From Cognatundibacterium crateris (lineage in GTDB: Bacteria; Pseudomonadota; Gammaproteobacteria; Burkholderiales; Burkholderiaceae_D), in assembly GCF_010078235.1 (NCBI RefSeq), contig NZ_JAABOS010000005.1, positions 137,675-201,674 of the forward strand: DNA of 64,000 nucleotides, in the 5' to 3' direction. A model generated the notes under the pieces. That model had not been told where the DNA came from. It ran no database searches and worked only from the letters and a program-made list of their open reading frames with translations. The position numbers and the translations under genes are program-made. This document shows positions 52,652-62,313 of this stretch, piece by piece (within the stretch, counting starts at the first letter, position 1; each line of letters begins with the position of its first letter).

Positions 52652-52992
52652 TTTGTTCTTATGCCTGGCTATGCAAACAGGTGCAAAGTATGCCACTCAG
52701 CTTCGCCGGACTTGCACTGGCTTGACTAAATTCAGTTCTTATCCGGATCGGGCGACGTAAATCTGGAAATTGCCCTTATTTTCCATTGCGTACAGCGAAA
52801 TTTTTCCTGCTTGGTAGAATGCTGCGCGTATAGCATCAGCATCCAGACACTACCTGTTCCATGTCCTTTACCCACTCGGTGCAGAGCCCGGCCAGTGTGC
52901 ATTTGTGCGTATGAATGCCTGCATGCAGATGCATAGTCCAATTTCTTCATTACAAGACAACTGCGTAGCGGCTGTCAATCACAGGAGTACAC
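52652..52992. other. Gap of about 340 bp before the S9 peptidase gene
   Basis: Contains the S9 peptidase ribosome-binding site (AGGAG at 52982-52986). I see no gene, terminator or convincing repeat in it. Confidence 0.5.
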
Positions 52993-55068
52993 ATGAAGTT
53001 TCGTTTGAGCGCCTTGCTGGCGCTGGCCTTTGCCGGTGCTGCACAGGCTGAGATGCGCGGTTTGCAAATTGAGGATCTGGTTAAGATGGAGCGCGTTGGT
53101 GCTCCTGTGATCGCGCCGGATGGTAAAAAAATGCTGTACACCCTGCGTCAGACCGACCTCGAAAAAAACCGTGGCAGCACTAACCTCTGGCTGCAAGATC
53201 TGAGTCAGCCACGTCAGCCAGCGCAAAATCTGACCACGCAGGGCGCGACCGATCCGGTCTGGTCAGCCAAAGGCGACGCAATTTATTTTCTGTCCGCCCG
53301 CTCCGGCTCTTCCCAGATCTGGAAATTACCTTTACAAGGCGGTGAGGCGCAACGCGTCACCGATTTACCTTTAGATGTAGATAATTTCCGACTCTCACCT
53401 CAGGGTGACAAGCTCTTGTTCAGCATGGCGGTATTCCGCGAATGTCCTGATCTGGCCTGTACACAGAAAAAACTGGCAGACAAAGCGGCAAATAAAGCGA
53501 CTGGACGTATCTATGACCGTCTGTTTGTGCGTCACTGGGATACCTGGGCCGATGGCCGCCGCTCCGTTTTATTTACCGCCCAGCTCGATAGCAAGGGTAT
53601 CGTACAGGGTGCACCGGTGGCATTGAGCGCAGCGCTGGATGGAGATGTTCCGTCTAAACCGGATGGCGATCAGGAAGAGTATCAATTCACGCCGGATGGC
53701 AAGAGCGCTGTATTTGCGATTCGTATCGCCGGAAAAACCGAGGCCTGGTCGACTAATTTCGACCTGTATCAGGTTGCGCTCGATGGTCAGCAGGCAGCGA
53801 AAAATCTGACTGCTGACAATCCTGCCTGGGATACCCGTCCGAAATTTTCGCCCGACGGTAAAACCATGGCCTATGTGGCGATGCGTCGTCCCGGCTTTGA
53901 AGCAGACCGTTTTCAGTTAGTGCTGATGGATGTCGCTACAGGCAAGAAGCGTGAGCTGGCCGCGAACTGGGATCGCTCAGCTGCTGATTTTCGTTGGACA
54001 CCCGATGGACAGTCCTTGCTGGTTGTGGCCGATGATCTGGGACAGCACCGATTATTCCGTATCGACGTGAGCAGTGGCAAGGTCAAGGCCTTGACTGGCC
54101 TGGGTGCCGTCAATTCCTGGGATGTGCATGGCGATCAGTTACTGGTGAATTTTGGCAGCCTCAATGGCGATGGTCAGATTTATCGTTTGTCGCTGAAACA
54201 GGCGGATAACACCGATGTGAGTAAGGCTGAGCAACTGACATTTGCGAATCGTGAGCTGATGCAGAATGTGCGCCTTGGCAGTTATGAGCAATTCAGCTTT
54301 ACCGGTGCAAACGGCGATCAGGTTTATGGCTATGTGATGAAGCCATGGAATGCACAGCCGGGTGTCAAGTATCCGGTTGCTTTCCTGGTACATGGTGGCC
54401 CGCAAGGCAGCTTTGGCAATAAATGGGGCTATCGCTGGAATCCGCAGATTTATGCTGGAGCAGGGTATGCCGCGGTATTCATCGATTTCCACGGCTCTAC
54501 CGGTTATGGTCAGAAATTCACTGATTCCATCAGCGGCGACTGGGGCGGTAAACCGCTGGAGGATTTGAAAAAAGGGCTTGCTGCCGCAGCAAACAAGTAT
54601 CCATGGCTGGACACTAACCGCGCTTGTGCATTGGGTGCGTCGTACGGTGGATATATGATGAACTGGATCGCCGGTAACTGGTCAGATGGTTTCCGTTGCA
54701 TCGTCAATCACGATGGCGTATTTGATACCCGTGGCATGGCCTATGCGACTGATGAAATCTGGTTCACAGAATGGGAAAACGGCGGTGCTTACTATGATGT
54801 GCCGGAAAAGCATGAACAGTTTAACCCGGCACGTTTCGTGAAAAACTGGAAGACCCCAATGCTGGTGGTGCAGGGCGAACTGGATTTCCGTATTCCTACT
54901 GAACAGGCTTTGGGCAGCTTCACCGCCTTACAGCGCCGTGGCATAGAGAGTAAATTGCTGATTTATCCGGATGAAAATCACTGGGTCACCAAACCGGCTA
55001 ACTCCGTGTTGTGGCATCACACAGTGCTGGACTGGCTGGGTCAGCATATCGGAGCAGCCAAGAAGTAA
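52993..55068 (+). CDS. Prolyl oligopeptidase family S9 peptidase, exported
   Basis: The 691-residue precursor has a signal peptide (residues 1-19, cleavage after AQA). An N-terminal beta-propeller follows (30-440, with several TolB/WD-like SPDGK blades such as FSPDGKTMAYV). The C-terminal alpha/beta-hydrolase domain has triad residues Ser550 in GASYGGYMM, Asp631 in GELDFRIP and His663 in ENHWV. It resembles the dipeptidyl or acylaminoacyl peptidases of family S9C, probably acting on oligopeptides in the periplasm. Confidence 0.93.
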   Translation: MKFRLSALLALAFAGAAQAEMRGLQIEDLVKMERVGAPVIAPDGKKMLYTLRQTDLEKNRGSTNLWLQDLSQPRQPAQNLTTQGATDPVWSAKGDAIYFLSARSGSSQIWKLPLQGGEAQRVTDLPLDVDNFRLSPQGDKLLFSMAVFRECPDLACTQKKLADKAANKATGRIYDRLFVRHWDTWADGRRSVLFTAQLDSKGIVQGAPVALSAALDGDVPSKPDGDQEEYQFTPDGKSAVFAIRIAGKTEAWSTNFDLYQVALDGQQAAKNLTADNPAWDTRPKFSPDGKTMAYVAMRRPGFEADRFQLVLMDVATGKKRELAANWDRSAADFRWTPDGQSLLVVADDLGQHRLFRIDVSSGKVKALTGLGAVNSWDVHGDQLLVNFGSLNGDGQIYRLSLKQADNTDVSKAEQLTFANRELMQNVRLGSYEQFSFTGANGDQVYGYVMKPWNAQPGVKYPVAFLVHGGPQGSFGNKWGYRWNPQIYAGAGYAAVFIDFHGSTGYGQKFTDSISGDWGGKPLEDLKKGLAAAANKYPWLDTNRACALGASYGGYMMNWIAGNWSDGFRCIVNHDGVFDTRGMAYATDEIWFTEWENGGAYYDVPEKHEQFNPARFVKNWKTPMLVVQGELDFRIPTEQALGSFTALQRRGIESKLLIYPDENHWVTKPANSVLWHHTVLDWLGQHIGAAKK

Positions 55069-55115
55069 GCGCTTTATTTACGCATGGTATGACTGCAGTT
55101 TGAATGCAGACAAAT

Positions 55116-55148
55116 AAAAAACGGACACTGCCAGGTGTCCGTTTTTTT
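55116..55148. terminator. Bidirectional terminator between S9 peptidase and nrdJ
   Basis: ACGGACAC (55121-55128) pairs with GTGTCCGT (55135-55142) around a 6-nt loop, with A-run 55116-55121 and T-run 55142-55148 on the two flanks. It serves both convergent genes. Confidence 0.88.
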
Positions 55149-55188
55149 ACCAATGCTGTCTCAGACAGCGCAAGCAGCTAAGCCGGGA

Positions 55189-57678
55189 TTAGCCGCACGC
55201 GCCGACATAGCCACAAGAGACACAGCGGCTGCAGCCATCGATTTTTTGCAAAGCATGCGCGCCGCATTCCGGGCATTTTTTTCCGGTCGGAATATAGCTG
55301 ATCGGCGCGGTTTCAGACTCGTAGGCCAGATCGTCCAGACCATATTGCTGCAGACGTGCTTTGAATTTTTCTGCCAGCACATGCACTGGAATCTGATTTC
55401 CAGAAGCATCCAGATAGCCGCGCTTCATCAGTATCCTTTGCAAAGAGTAGCCTATCGCTGCCACTTCTGACTCATGGAACAGCGGTGCCTGACTGCCATC
55501 ATCCTTGGTGAGCATGCCGCAGCGTACCGTGCCTTTATCCCACACTACTTCGCGCATATCAGCCAGCGCTTTGGCAATGGAGCCACCGGAGCGGGCAGCC
55601 ATCGATAACAGACGCATACTCGCTGAGATCCATTGCTGGCCATCGTTTTTCTGACCGGCCGGCATAAAGAATTCAAACGGACGTTCTATCGTCACCAGTT
55701 CGCCACCGACCATGCCTTGCACATGAATAAAACTCACAGTCAGGTAGACGGTTTTCTTGCCTTCAAAAGTCATGTACTGCACTTTGGAGGTTACGGATTC
55801 CAGATCACCAAATGGACGGCCCTCGAACTGCTTACGCAATAAATCTTCATCCGCTACAGCTTTGATTTCAGGTTTGACTTCCGGTGTGCCGACTGACAGC
55901 ACACTGCCGAGTATGTTGTTTGGCCGATAGGTTGCGAGTCCTTTTAAACCTGCCTTCCAGGCATCCATGTACAGATTCTGGAAGTCCGCATACGGATAAT
56001 CGGCCGGTACATTGACGGTTTTAGAAATCGCAGAATCGATGTAGGGTTGCACCACCTGCAGCATCTTCATGTGGTCGCTGGCAGACATATTGAGCGCAGT
56101 CACAAACTGCGCAGGTAATTTGCTGTCGTCCGTTACATCATTGCCCATCGCGCGATACAGACGCCAGGCGTGATCAGCCACTTCATACACGCGTGGATCG
56201 CCGCTGGCCATGCGTTTCTTGCGGTTATAGACCCAGGAGAAAGCCGGTTCTATACCATTCGATGCATTGTCCGCGAAGGCCAGCGTGATGGTACCGGTCG
56301 GTGCGATGGATAGCAGATGAGAGTTGCGTAAGCCATGCTTCTTAATCGCCTTGCGTACCGCTTCAGGCAGGCGTTGCGCAAATGTTCCGGCCAGATATTG
56401 CTTGGCATCGAACAGGGGGAATGCGCCTTTTTCTTTGGCCAGTTCAGCCGAGGCCAGATAGGCCGTATCGCGCATCGCTTCCGATACCTGACGTGCAAAT
56501 TCGCGGCCTTGTTCCGAGTCATAGCGTATGCCCAGCATCACCAGTGTGCTGCCTATGCCGAGGAAGCCCAGTCCTACGCGGCGCTTGGACATGGCTTCTG
56601 CCTGTTGCAGTGCTAATGGCCAGGCGGTCGCATTGAGTACGTTATCGAGCATGCGGGTGGCAACGCTGACGACAGACTGGAAAGCTTCAAAGTCAAAGCT
56701 GGATTCAGTGCTGAATGGCTGGCGCACGAAGCGGGTCAGATTGACCGAGCCCAGACAGCAGCAGCCGTAATCCGGTAAAGGCTGTTCTGCACACGGATTG
56801 GTGGCTTCAATTTTTTCGCAGTAGTACAGATTGTTTTCTGCATTCATGCGTGACAGGAACAGAATGCCTGGCTCAGCATGATCATAGGTCGATTGCATCA
56901 CGATATCCCACAGCTCACGGGCGCGTACCGTTTCATAGACCCATAAGCCATCTGCACGCTGATAGGCACCTGCTGCTTTGCGATCTTCACTTGGCTCTGC
57001 TTTGTGTACCAGGCTGAAATCGGTGTCTTGTTCGACCGCTTGCATGAACTCATCGGTGACGCCGATAGAGATATTGAAGTTGGTCAGCCCACCCTGATCT
57101 TTAGAGCGGATAAATTCCAGAATATCGGGATGATCTCCACGCAGCACGCCCATTTGTGCACCACGCCGCGCGCCTGCGGATTCAACGGTAGAACAGGATG
57201 CATTAAACACCTGCATAAAAGAAACCGGTCCGGACGCGCGCGAGCGCGTGCCGCGTACCAGTGCATCTTTAGGACGGATGCTGGAAAAATCATAACCGAC
57301 ACCACCACCACGCCGCATGGTTTCAGCCGCATCGGCCAGTGCGGCGTAGATGCCTGGCTTACCATCGGTAGGATTCGAAACGGAATCCCCAACCGGTTGT
57401 ACAAAGCAATTGATCAGTGTGGCGTGCAGATCCATGCCTGCCGCAGAGTTAATTCGTCCGGCGGGTACAAAGCCATTTTTCTGCGCCCACAGAAACTGCT
57501 CTTCGTAGTAGGCACGGCTATCCTGTTGCTCAACGCTGGCCAGTGCCTTAGCCACGCGTGTTTGTACGTCATATATGCTGGCTTCATCGCCTTTAGCATA
57601 TTTTTCAAGTAAGACATCGAGCGAGATTTCTTGCGGTGCCATGGCTGTGATTCCCTGGATGTTGTCGTTGGCATTCAT
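55189..57678 (-). CDS. nrdJ: Adenosylcobalamin-dependent ribonucleotide reductase (class II)
   Basis: Reduces ribonucleotides to deoxyribonucleotides using cobalamin in place of a diferric-tyrosyl subunit, so it works with or without oxygen. The 829-residue product has the R1-type barrel with the [10 protein letters not shown] start near residue 72. It has the active-site region with [24 protein letters not shown] near 295, the [22 protein letters not shown] segment near 460, and a C-terminal zinc-like [22 protein letters not shown] region. The start is ATG 57678; ATG 57642 ([10 protein letters not shown]) has a better upstream AGGG. No nrdAB genes are in the window. Confidence 0.94.
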   Translation of the reverse strand: MNANDNIQGITAMAPQEISLDVLLEKYAKGDEASIYDVQTRVAKALASVEQQDSRAYYEEQFLWAQKNGFVPAGRINSAAGMDLHATLINCFVQPVGDSVSNPTDGKPGIYAALADAAETMRRGGGVGYDFSSIRPKDALVRGTRSRASGPVSFMQVFNASCSTVESAGARRGAQMGVLRGDHPDILEFIRSKDQGGLTNFNISIGVTDEFMQAVEQDTDFSLVHKAEPSEDRKAAGAYQRADGLWVYETVRARELWDIVMQSTYDHAEPGILFLSRMNAENNLYYCEKIEATNPCAEQPLPDYGCCCLGSVNLTRFVRQPFSTESSFDFEAFQSVVSVATRMLDNVLNATAWPLALQQAEAMSKRRVGLGFLGIGSTLVMLGIRYDSEQGREFARQVSEAMRDTAYLASAELAKEKGAFPLFDAKQYLAGTFAQRLPEAVRKAIKKHGLRNSHLLSIAPTGTITLAFADNASNGIEPAFSWVYNRKKRMASGDPRVYEVADHAWRLYRAMGNDVTDDSKLPAQFVTALNMSASDHMKMLQVVQPYIDSAISKTVNVPADYPYADFQNLYMDAWKAGLKGLATYRPNNILGSVLSVGTPEVKPEIKAVADEDLLRKQFEGRPFGDLESVTSKVQYMTFEGKKTVYLTVSFIHVQGMVGGELVTIERPFEFFMPAGQKNDGQQWISASMRLLSMAARSGGSIAKALADMREVVWDKGTVRCGMLTKDDGSQAPLFHESEVAAIGYSLQRILMKRGYLDASGNQIPVHVLAEKFKARLQQYGLDDLAYESETAPISYIPTGKKCPECGAHALQKIDGCSRCVSCGYVGACG

Positions 57679-58183
57679 ATTGATAGTTCATTTCTCTTCA
57701 GGTTGAGGAGGAAGGCAACAGGGCGAAGGCAGTCAGCAGACTTTGTCATTCTGATCTTGACTTGCCGGAATGATATTGCCTCATTCCACTTGATCGGGGC
57801 TGTCTGTGTACACTTGTTCAGCTTACTGCTATATAAGCGAAAATCTGTCATCCAACACTATAGCGCTAGTGACGCAGTTTTGCGCGGTTGGGTTCAAGGC
57901 CAGAAAAATGCCAGACTGCGTTACAGGGCTCGTTACTAGCATCTGCCCTGACTGAAACCCGGGCCTTGCCTGTCCGGATTTTGGCCTGCATGCGTCTGCT
58001 GATTTAACTGCGAACAGGCGGCAGTAACAGGCCTCAGTATATGCCGCAAGTCTTCACCGGGCTTGAGGCTGCACAAGTCGCTTGAACATCTTTGGTTTTC
58101 GTTACGCCTTGTCGTCGCAGAAGCAAATGTAGCCGGACTTCACATAGTAGCTCCGCGTCGCCGCAGAGCTGGAACATGCAGGG
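57679..58183. other. Gap of about 505 bp upstream of nrdJ
   Basis: Lies upstream of nrdJ (minus strand) and downstream of waaA. It holds CACTATAGCGCTAGTG at 57856-57871, whose outer arms CACTA and TAGTG are inverted; this loosely recalls the NrdR box, but the inner part does not match. I looked for the conserved GCCACTG and B12-box elements of a cobalamin riboswitch on the minus strand and did not find them. Confidence 0.4.
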
Positions 58184-59467
58184 TCAGCTCTGTTTCAGCC
58201 AGGGTTGCAGCAGTTGCAAGGTGCGTGCCGTTGCGCCCTGGTGTTGCAGGAAAAAGGCATGCGCTTGCTGGCCCATCTGCAGGCGTTTGACTGGATTGCC
58301 GAGCAGGGCGATGGCGAGACTCAGCATGCTGCGCGCACCATCGGCACGCAATGCGGCCTGAGCTGCGATAGCCTGATCGGTAATTTCTGAAAAATTGAAG
58401 GTGTGGCTGCCGGTTAACACCGGTTTGCCCATGGCACAGGCTTCGATCAGATTATGACCACCCAGGGGGACCAGGCTGCCACCGACAAAGGCGACATCGC
58501 AGGCGGCATAATACATATACATTTCACCCATACTGTCGCCCAGCAAAACCTGTATATCCGACGGGATTTGCGGCGCCGAGTGTTCGAGTGCAGAGCGCCG
58601 CATATAGCGCACAGCACGCTGTTCCAACATCTGTGCCACCTGATCAAAACGCTGTGGGTGGCGCGGGGTGATAATCAGTAAAGGCTTTTCCTGCAACAGC
58701 GGGAACTGTTCCTGAAACGCTTCCAGTATCAACTCTTCTTCACCATCGCGGGTGCTGGCGCACAGGATTACCTGGCGCTTGCCAAACTGCTCACGCAGCG
58801 CACGGCCACGTGCTTCCACATCCGTCGGTGGCGTAACATCAAACTTCATATTTCCAGTGACGACAGACTGATGTACACCCAGTTGCATCAGGCGGTCTGC
58901 ATCCGGTGTGGATTGGGCTGCAACGGCATTGATCGCATGTGCAGCAGGCAGTATCAGCGCTTGCATACGCAGGGCCTTACGCAGCGATTTTTCTGACAAG
59001 CGCGCATTCACCAGTGCGACCGGAATTTCAGCCAGCTGACATTGTGCGATCAGATTGGGCCAGACCTCAGTCTCCATCAGTATGCAGATTTCGGGGCTGA
59101 AGTGACGCAGGAAACGCGCCATCATCCAGTTGATATCGTAGGGCAGGAAGGCTTGCTGCAGCCGCGCACCAACATCAGCAAATAACAGAGCGCCGGTTTC
59201 GCGACCAGTGGCTGTCATATGGGTCAGCAATATCCGGTGTTGCGGATACTGTTGCAGCAGCGCACGTATTAAAGGTTCTGCCGCCCTGGTCTCACCTGCA
59301 GACACCGCATGCACCCAGATCAGACGGGTGGCAGTGAAGCTTGGGTAGAATCCCAGGCGTTCCGGGATATGGCGGCGATAGCCGGGCTCCTGACGCCCGC
59401 GCCACCATAGCCGCAGCAGCGCAAAGGACAGAGACAATCCCCAGATCAAAGAATAAAAAAGACGCAT
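58184..59467 (-). CDS. waaA: 3-deoxy-D-manno-octulosonic acid (Kdo) transferase
   Basis: Transfers Kdo from CMP-Kdo to lipid IVA during lipopolysaccharide core assembly. The 427-residue GT30 enzyme has an N-terminal membrane anchor (residues 3-20). It carries the family motifs WVHAVSAGETRAAEPLI near 50, LMETEVWPNLIAQCQ near 130 and FVGGSLVPLGGHNLIEACAMGKPVLTG near 315-340. The start is ATG 59467, with AGGAA further upstream; GTG 59497 is possible. It precedes nrdJ on the same strand but is separated by 500 bp. Confidence 0.94.
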   Translation of the reverse strand: MRLFYSLIWGLSLSFALLRLWWRGRQEPGYRRHIPERLGFYPSFTATRLIWVHAVSAGETRAAEPLIRALLQQYPQHRILLTHMTATGRETGALLFADVGARLQQAFLPYDINWMMARFLRHFSPEICILMETEVWPNLIAQCQLAEIPVALVNARLSEKSLRKALRMQALILPAAHAINAVAAQSTPDADRLMQLGVHQSVVTGNMKFDVTPPTDVEARGRALREQFGKRQVILCASTRDGEEELILEAFQEQFPLLQEKPLLIITPRHPQRFDQVAQMLEQRAVRYMRRSALEHSAPQIPSDIQVLLGDSMGEMYMYYAACDVAFVGGSLVPLGGHNLIEACAMGKPVLTGSHTFNFSEITDQAIAAQAALRADGARSMLSLAIALLGNPVKRLQMGQQAHAFFLQHQGATARTLQLLQPWLKQS

Positions 59468-59822
59468 CTGTTTGTTTTTCCTGAAATTCAACAGCACGAT
59501 ACCACCGGAGCCTGCCTTTGCGCTAAGCGCACAAGCGGTTCAGACTCAAGTACCAAACCAGTTTGGCGCGAAAGTGCATAGTAAATTGCCATAGAGCGCA
59601 CATCGTTGCAGCCAGAACCATGCCAGCGTATCAGCGGTTTATAGCATCCTGCCTGGCAGGAATGGACGATACCGGCATTTTAAAGAAGCAGGACTATACC
59701 TGAAGTTTTACTCAGACCGGAATTCTAATTGAGCTCTGCAGGCATAAGCTGAGATTTGATGTCCGCGTCGCGATGCCTTGCCGGGGCAAATGTGCTTAAG
59801 GGCTAAAGCAACGTTTGCTTAT
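59468..59822. other. Gap of about 355 bp between waaC and waaA
   Basis: No open reading frame is convincing here. A short perfect inverted repeat, TCCTGCC-T-GGCAGGA, lies at 59647-59661. A waaA promoter must lie in this gap if the two genes are not co-transcribed. Confidence 0.45.
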
Positions 59823-60815
59823 TTAGTGAGTAGTCTCAACAGCGCTTAACAACTGTGTCATTGCACGACATACTTCATCGACAGATGGCGGAGCTCCATC
59901 ATCGCCAAGATTGATAATACGCTCTGACCAGTTACCTTCAGTTTTCCATTTAGGCGAAGCGCAGTAGAGTTCTATGGTCGGTGTCTCATACGCCGCGGCA
60001 ATGTGGGTCAGGCCGGTATCGACGCCTATTGCCAGCGTGGCGGAATAGGCAAGTAAGGTCGCTTCCTGCATAGAAAGCGCGGGCAGTACGCGCGCATTTG
60101 GCATGGCTGCAGCCATGGCTTCTGCTTCGGCTTTTTCTTCTGCATTCCCCCACGGTAGCAGCACTGGTAATGCTAATGTCTGCAAGTATTCTGCAACTGC
60201 AATCCAGTTGGATCTGGCCCATTTTTTTGCCGCACCTGCAGTGCCATGGAAAAAAACCACAAAGGGATGTGCCGGCATCCAGGCCGCATCACAAATGGGT
60301 GGCTGTATACCAAACACAGCCGGGCGGTCGACGGTATAGCCTGCAGCAGCCGCTGCGACCAGCCGGCCGCGTAATACAGCATGGGTATAGGGATCAACTG
60401 CTACGCTCTGGTCGTGGAAAATTCTGGATATGCCTTCATAGCCGGAACCTACGGTACCATTCGCGAGTCCGGCTTTTTTCCCGTTCTGGCTGGTTTGAGC
60501 CCAGCCCATCAGCAAACCGGTTTTGAGCAAGCCCTGAGTATCGAGGATCAGATCATACTGTTCTTCACGCAAGGAACGCAGAAACTGCCGGATTTCAGCG
60601 CGGTTTTGGGAAGATAGCAGTTTCTTTCTCCAGCGCCGTAATGCAAACGGGATGATGCGTCTTACTCCCGGGTGCAGACGCACCAAATTTACGTAGGCTT
60701 CTTCTACCACCCAATCTATGCTCGCATCCGGAAAATGCTGCAGTAAATCGCTGACGACCGGCATATTGTGCAGGACATCCCCGAGGGAGGAAACACGGAT
60801 GATGAGGATTTTCAC
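59823..60815 (-). CDS. waaC: Lipopolysaccharide heptosyltransferase I
   Basis: Adds the first heptose to Kdo2-lipid A (GT9 family). The 330-residue product starts with the GT9 N-terminal motif ILIIRVSSLGDVLHNMPVVSDL. It contains FFHGTAGAAKKWARSNWIAVAEYL near residue 195, and IGVDTGLTHIAAAYETPTIELY near 260 with the conserved Asp and His. It is part of the minus-strand surface-polysaccharide block. Confidence 0.94.
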   Translation of the reverse strand: MKILIIRVSSLGDVLHNMPVVSDLLQHFPDASIDWVVEEAYVNLVRLHPGVRRIIPFALRRWRKKLLSSQNRAEIRQFLRSLREEQYDLILDTQGLLKTGLLMGWAQTSQNGKKAGLANGTVGSGYEGISRIFHDQSVAVDPYTHAVLRGRLVAAAAAGYTVDRPAVFGIQPPICDAAWMPAHPFVVFFHGTAGAAKKWARSNWIAVAEYLQTLALPVLLPWGNAEEKAEAEAMAAAMPNARVLPALSMQEATLLAYSATLAIGVDTGLTHIAAAYETPTIELYCASPKWKTEGNWSERIINLGDDGAPPSVDEVCRAMTQLLSAVETTH

Positions 60816-60861
60816 TGAATACTAAAGAAAAAGTCTGTGGCTGAAAAAAGGGTGAGTGCCA

Positions 60862-60901
60862 GGACAAGCATGCATCCGGTGTTCAGGATGTCAGCTTGTC
60901 C
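60862..60901. repeat. Hairpin between phosphomannomutase and waaC genes
   Basis: GGACAAGC (60862-60869) pairs with GCTTGTCC (60894-60901), with an inner ATCC/GGAT pairing. The short T-run on the minus strand (60844-60849 region) is about 12 nt away, so termination would be weak; partial attenuation is possible. Confidence 0.5.
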
Positions 60902-60918
60902 CCTGCATATTCAGATAC

Positions 60919-62295
60919 TCAGAATGGCATCTGTGCATCAGGTTTGACGGCTAACACGGCTGCTTTGAGCGCAGCTTGTATGCGTTGCAGTGCTGCCGGA
61001 TTTTCTGCTTCAAAGCGCATCACGATCACCGGGGTGGTGTTGGATGAGCGTGCCAGGCCAAATCCATCCGGGTATTCGACACGCAGACCATCGATGGTGA
61101 TGACTTCATCTGCGCCCGGGAAATCGGCATTCGCCTGCATGGCAGAGATGATGCTGAAATTCTCGCCTTCATTGAGCTTCAATTGCAATTCCGGCGTCGA
61201 TGGCGATTGTGGCAAATTATTCAGGGTAGCAGTCATATCTGGCACGCGGCTGATGATTTCCAGTAAACGCGCACCGGCGTACAAGCCATCGTCAAAGCCA
61301 TACCAGCGGTCTTTAAAGAAAATGTGACCGCTCATTTCGCCACCCAGCGGCGAGCCTGTTTCGCGTAATTTCGCTTTGACCAGAGAGTGACCGGTTTTCC
61401 ACATCAGCGGTACGCCACCGCGCGCTTTGACCCATGCCGAAATATGACGGGTGCATTTCACGTCATACAGGATTTGGGCGCCAGGATTACGTGTCAGTAC
61501 ATCTTCGGCAAACAGCATGAGCTGACGATCCGGATATATAATCTGACCATCTTTAGTCACGACACCCAAGCGGTCGCCATCACCGTCAAACGCCAGGCCG
61601 ATTTCTGCATCCGTCGTTTGCAGGCAGTGGATCAGGTCTTGCAGATTTTCCGGATGGGCCGGGTCAGGATGGTGGTTCGGGAAAGTACCATCCACTTCGC
61701 AGAACAGCTCGATGACTTCGCAACCCATGCCGCGATACAGATCTGCCGCAAACGCACCGGCCACGCCATTACCGCAATCCACTGCAATTTTTAAAGGGCG
61801 GGCGAGTTTGACGTCGCTCAGTATGCGTTCCAGGTAAGTGGCTTTGATATCGTGGGTGTGGTATTGACCTTGTCCACTGACGAAATCCTTGTTCAGGATA
61901 CGCTGATACAAAGCCTGAATCGCATCACCATAAATCGCTTCGCCAGCCAGTACCATTTTGAAGCCATTGTAATCAGGTGGATTATGGCTGCCAGTCACCA
62001 TGATGCCGGAAGTCGCACCCAGTACATTGGTGCCGAAGTAAACCATCGGTGTGACCACGACGCCCAGGTCGATTACATCCACGCCGGTAGCTTGCAAGCC
62101 TTTAGCCAGTGCCGTGATCAGATCCGGCCCGGACAGACGGCCATCGCGGCCTATCACCACGGTTTTCTCGCCTTTAGCGATGGCCGCAGAACCAAAGGAC
62201 TGACCGATCAGATAAGCGACATCGGCATCCAGCGTTTTGCCAATGATGCCGCGGATATCATAAGCCTTGAAGATGCTAGCTGAAAGTAGGGACAT
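60919..62295 (-). CDS. Phosphomannomutase/phosphoglucomutase
   Basis: The 458-residue alpha-D-phosphohexomutase is similar to AlgC/ManB, interconverting mannose or glucose 1- and 6-phosphates for nucleotide-sugar synthesis. It has the phosphoserine loop SGIMVTGSHNPPDYNGFK near residue 98, the metal loop DGDGDRLGV near 240, and the sugar-binding GGEMSGHIFFKDRW near 320. It lies 18 bp downstream of the CapD-like gene and before waaC on the minus strand. Confidence 0.93.
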   Translation of the reverse strand: MSLLSASIFKAYDIRGIIGKTLDADVAYLIGQSFGSAAIAKGEKTVVIGRDGRLSGPDLITALAKGLQATGVDVIDLGVVVTPMVYFGTNVLGATSGIMVTGSHNPPDYNGFKMVLAGEAIYGDAIQALYQRILNKDFVSGQGQYHTHDIKATYLERILSDVKLARPLKIAVDCGNGVAGAFAADLYRGMGCEVIELFCEVDGTFPNHHPDPAHPENLQDLIHCLQTTDAEIGLAFDGDGDRLGVVTKDGQIIYPDRQLMLFAEDVLTRNPGAQILYDVKCTRHISAWVKARGGVPLMWKTGHSLVKAKLRETGSPLGGEMSGHIFFKDRWYGFDDGLYAGARLLEIISRVPDMTATLNNLPQSPSTPELQLKLNEGENFSIISAMQANADFPGADEVITIDGLRVEYPDGFGLARSSNTTPVIVMRFEAENPAALQRIQAALKAAVLAVKPDAQMPF

Positions 62296-62313
62296 GATGA
62301 ATTACCTGTTTGT

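Noticed and set aside
57631-57939. 102-codon plus-strand open frame upstream of nrdJ
   Set aside because: It overlaps the nrdJ start on the opposite strand and has no recognisable motifs.
57850-58140. Cobalamin riboswitch upstream of nrdJ
   Set aside because: Read on the minus strand, the GCCACTG core and the B12-box consensus are absent.
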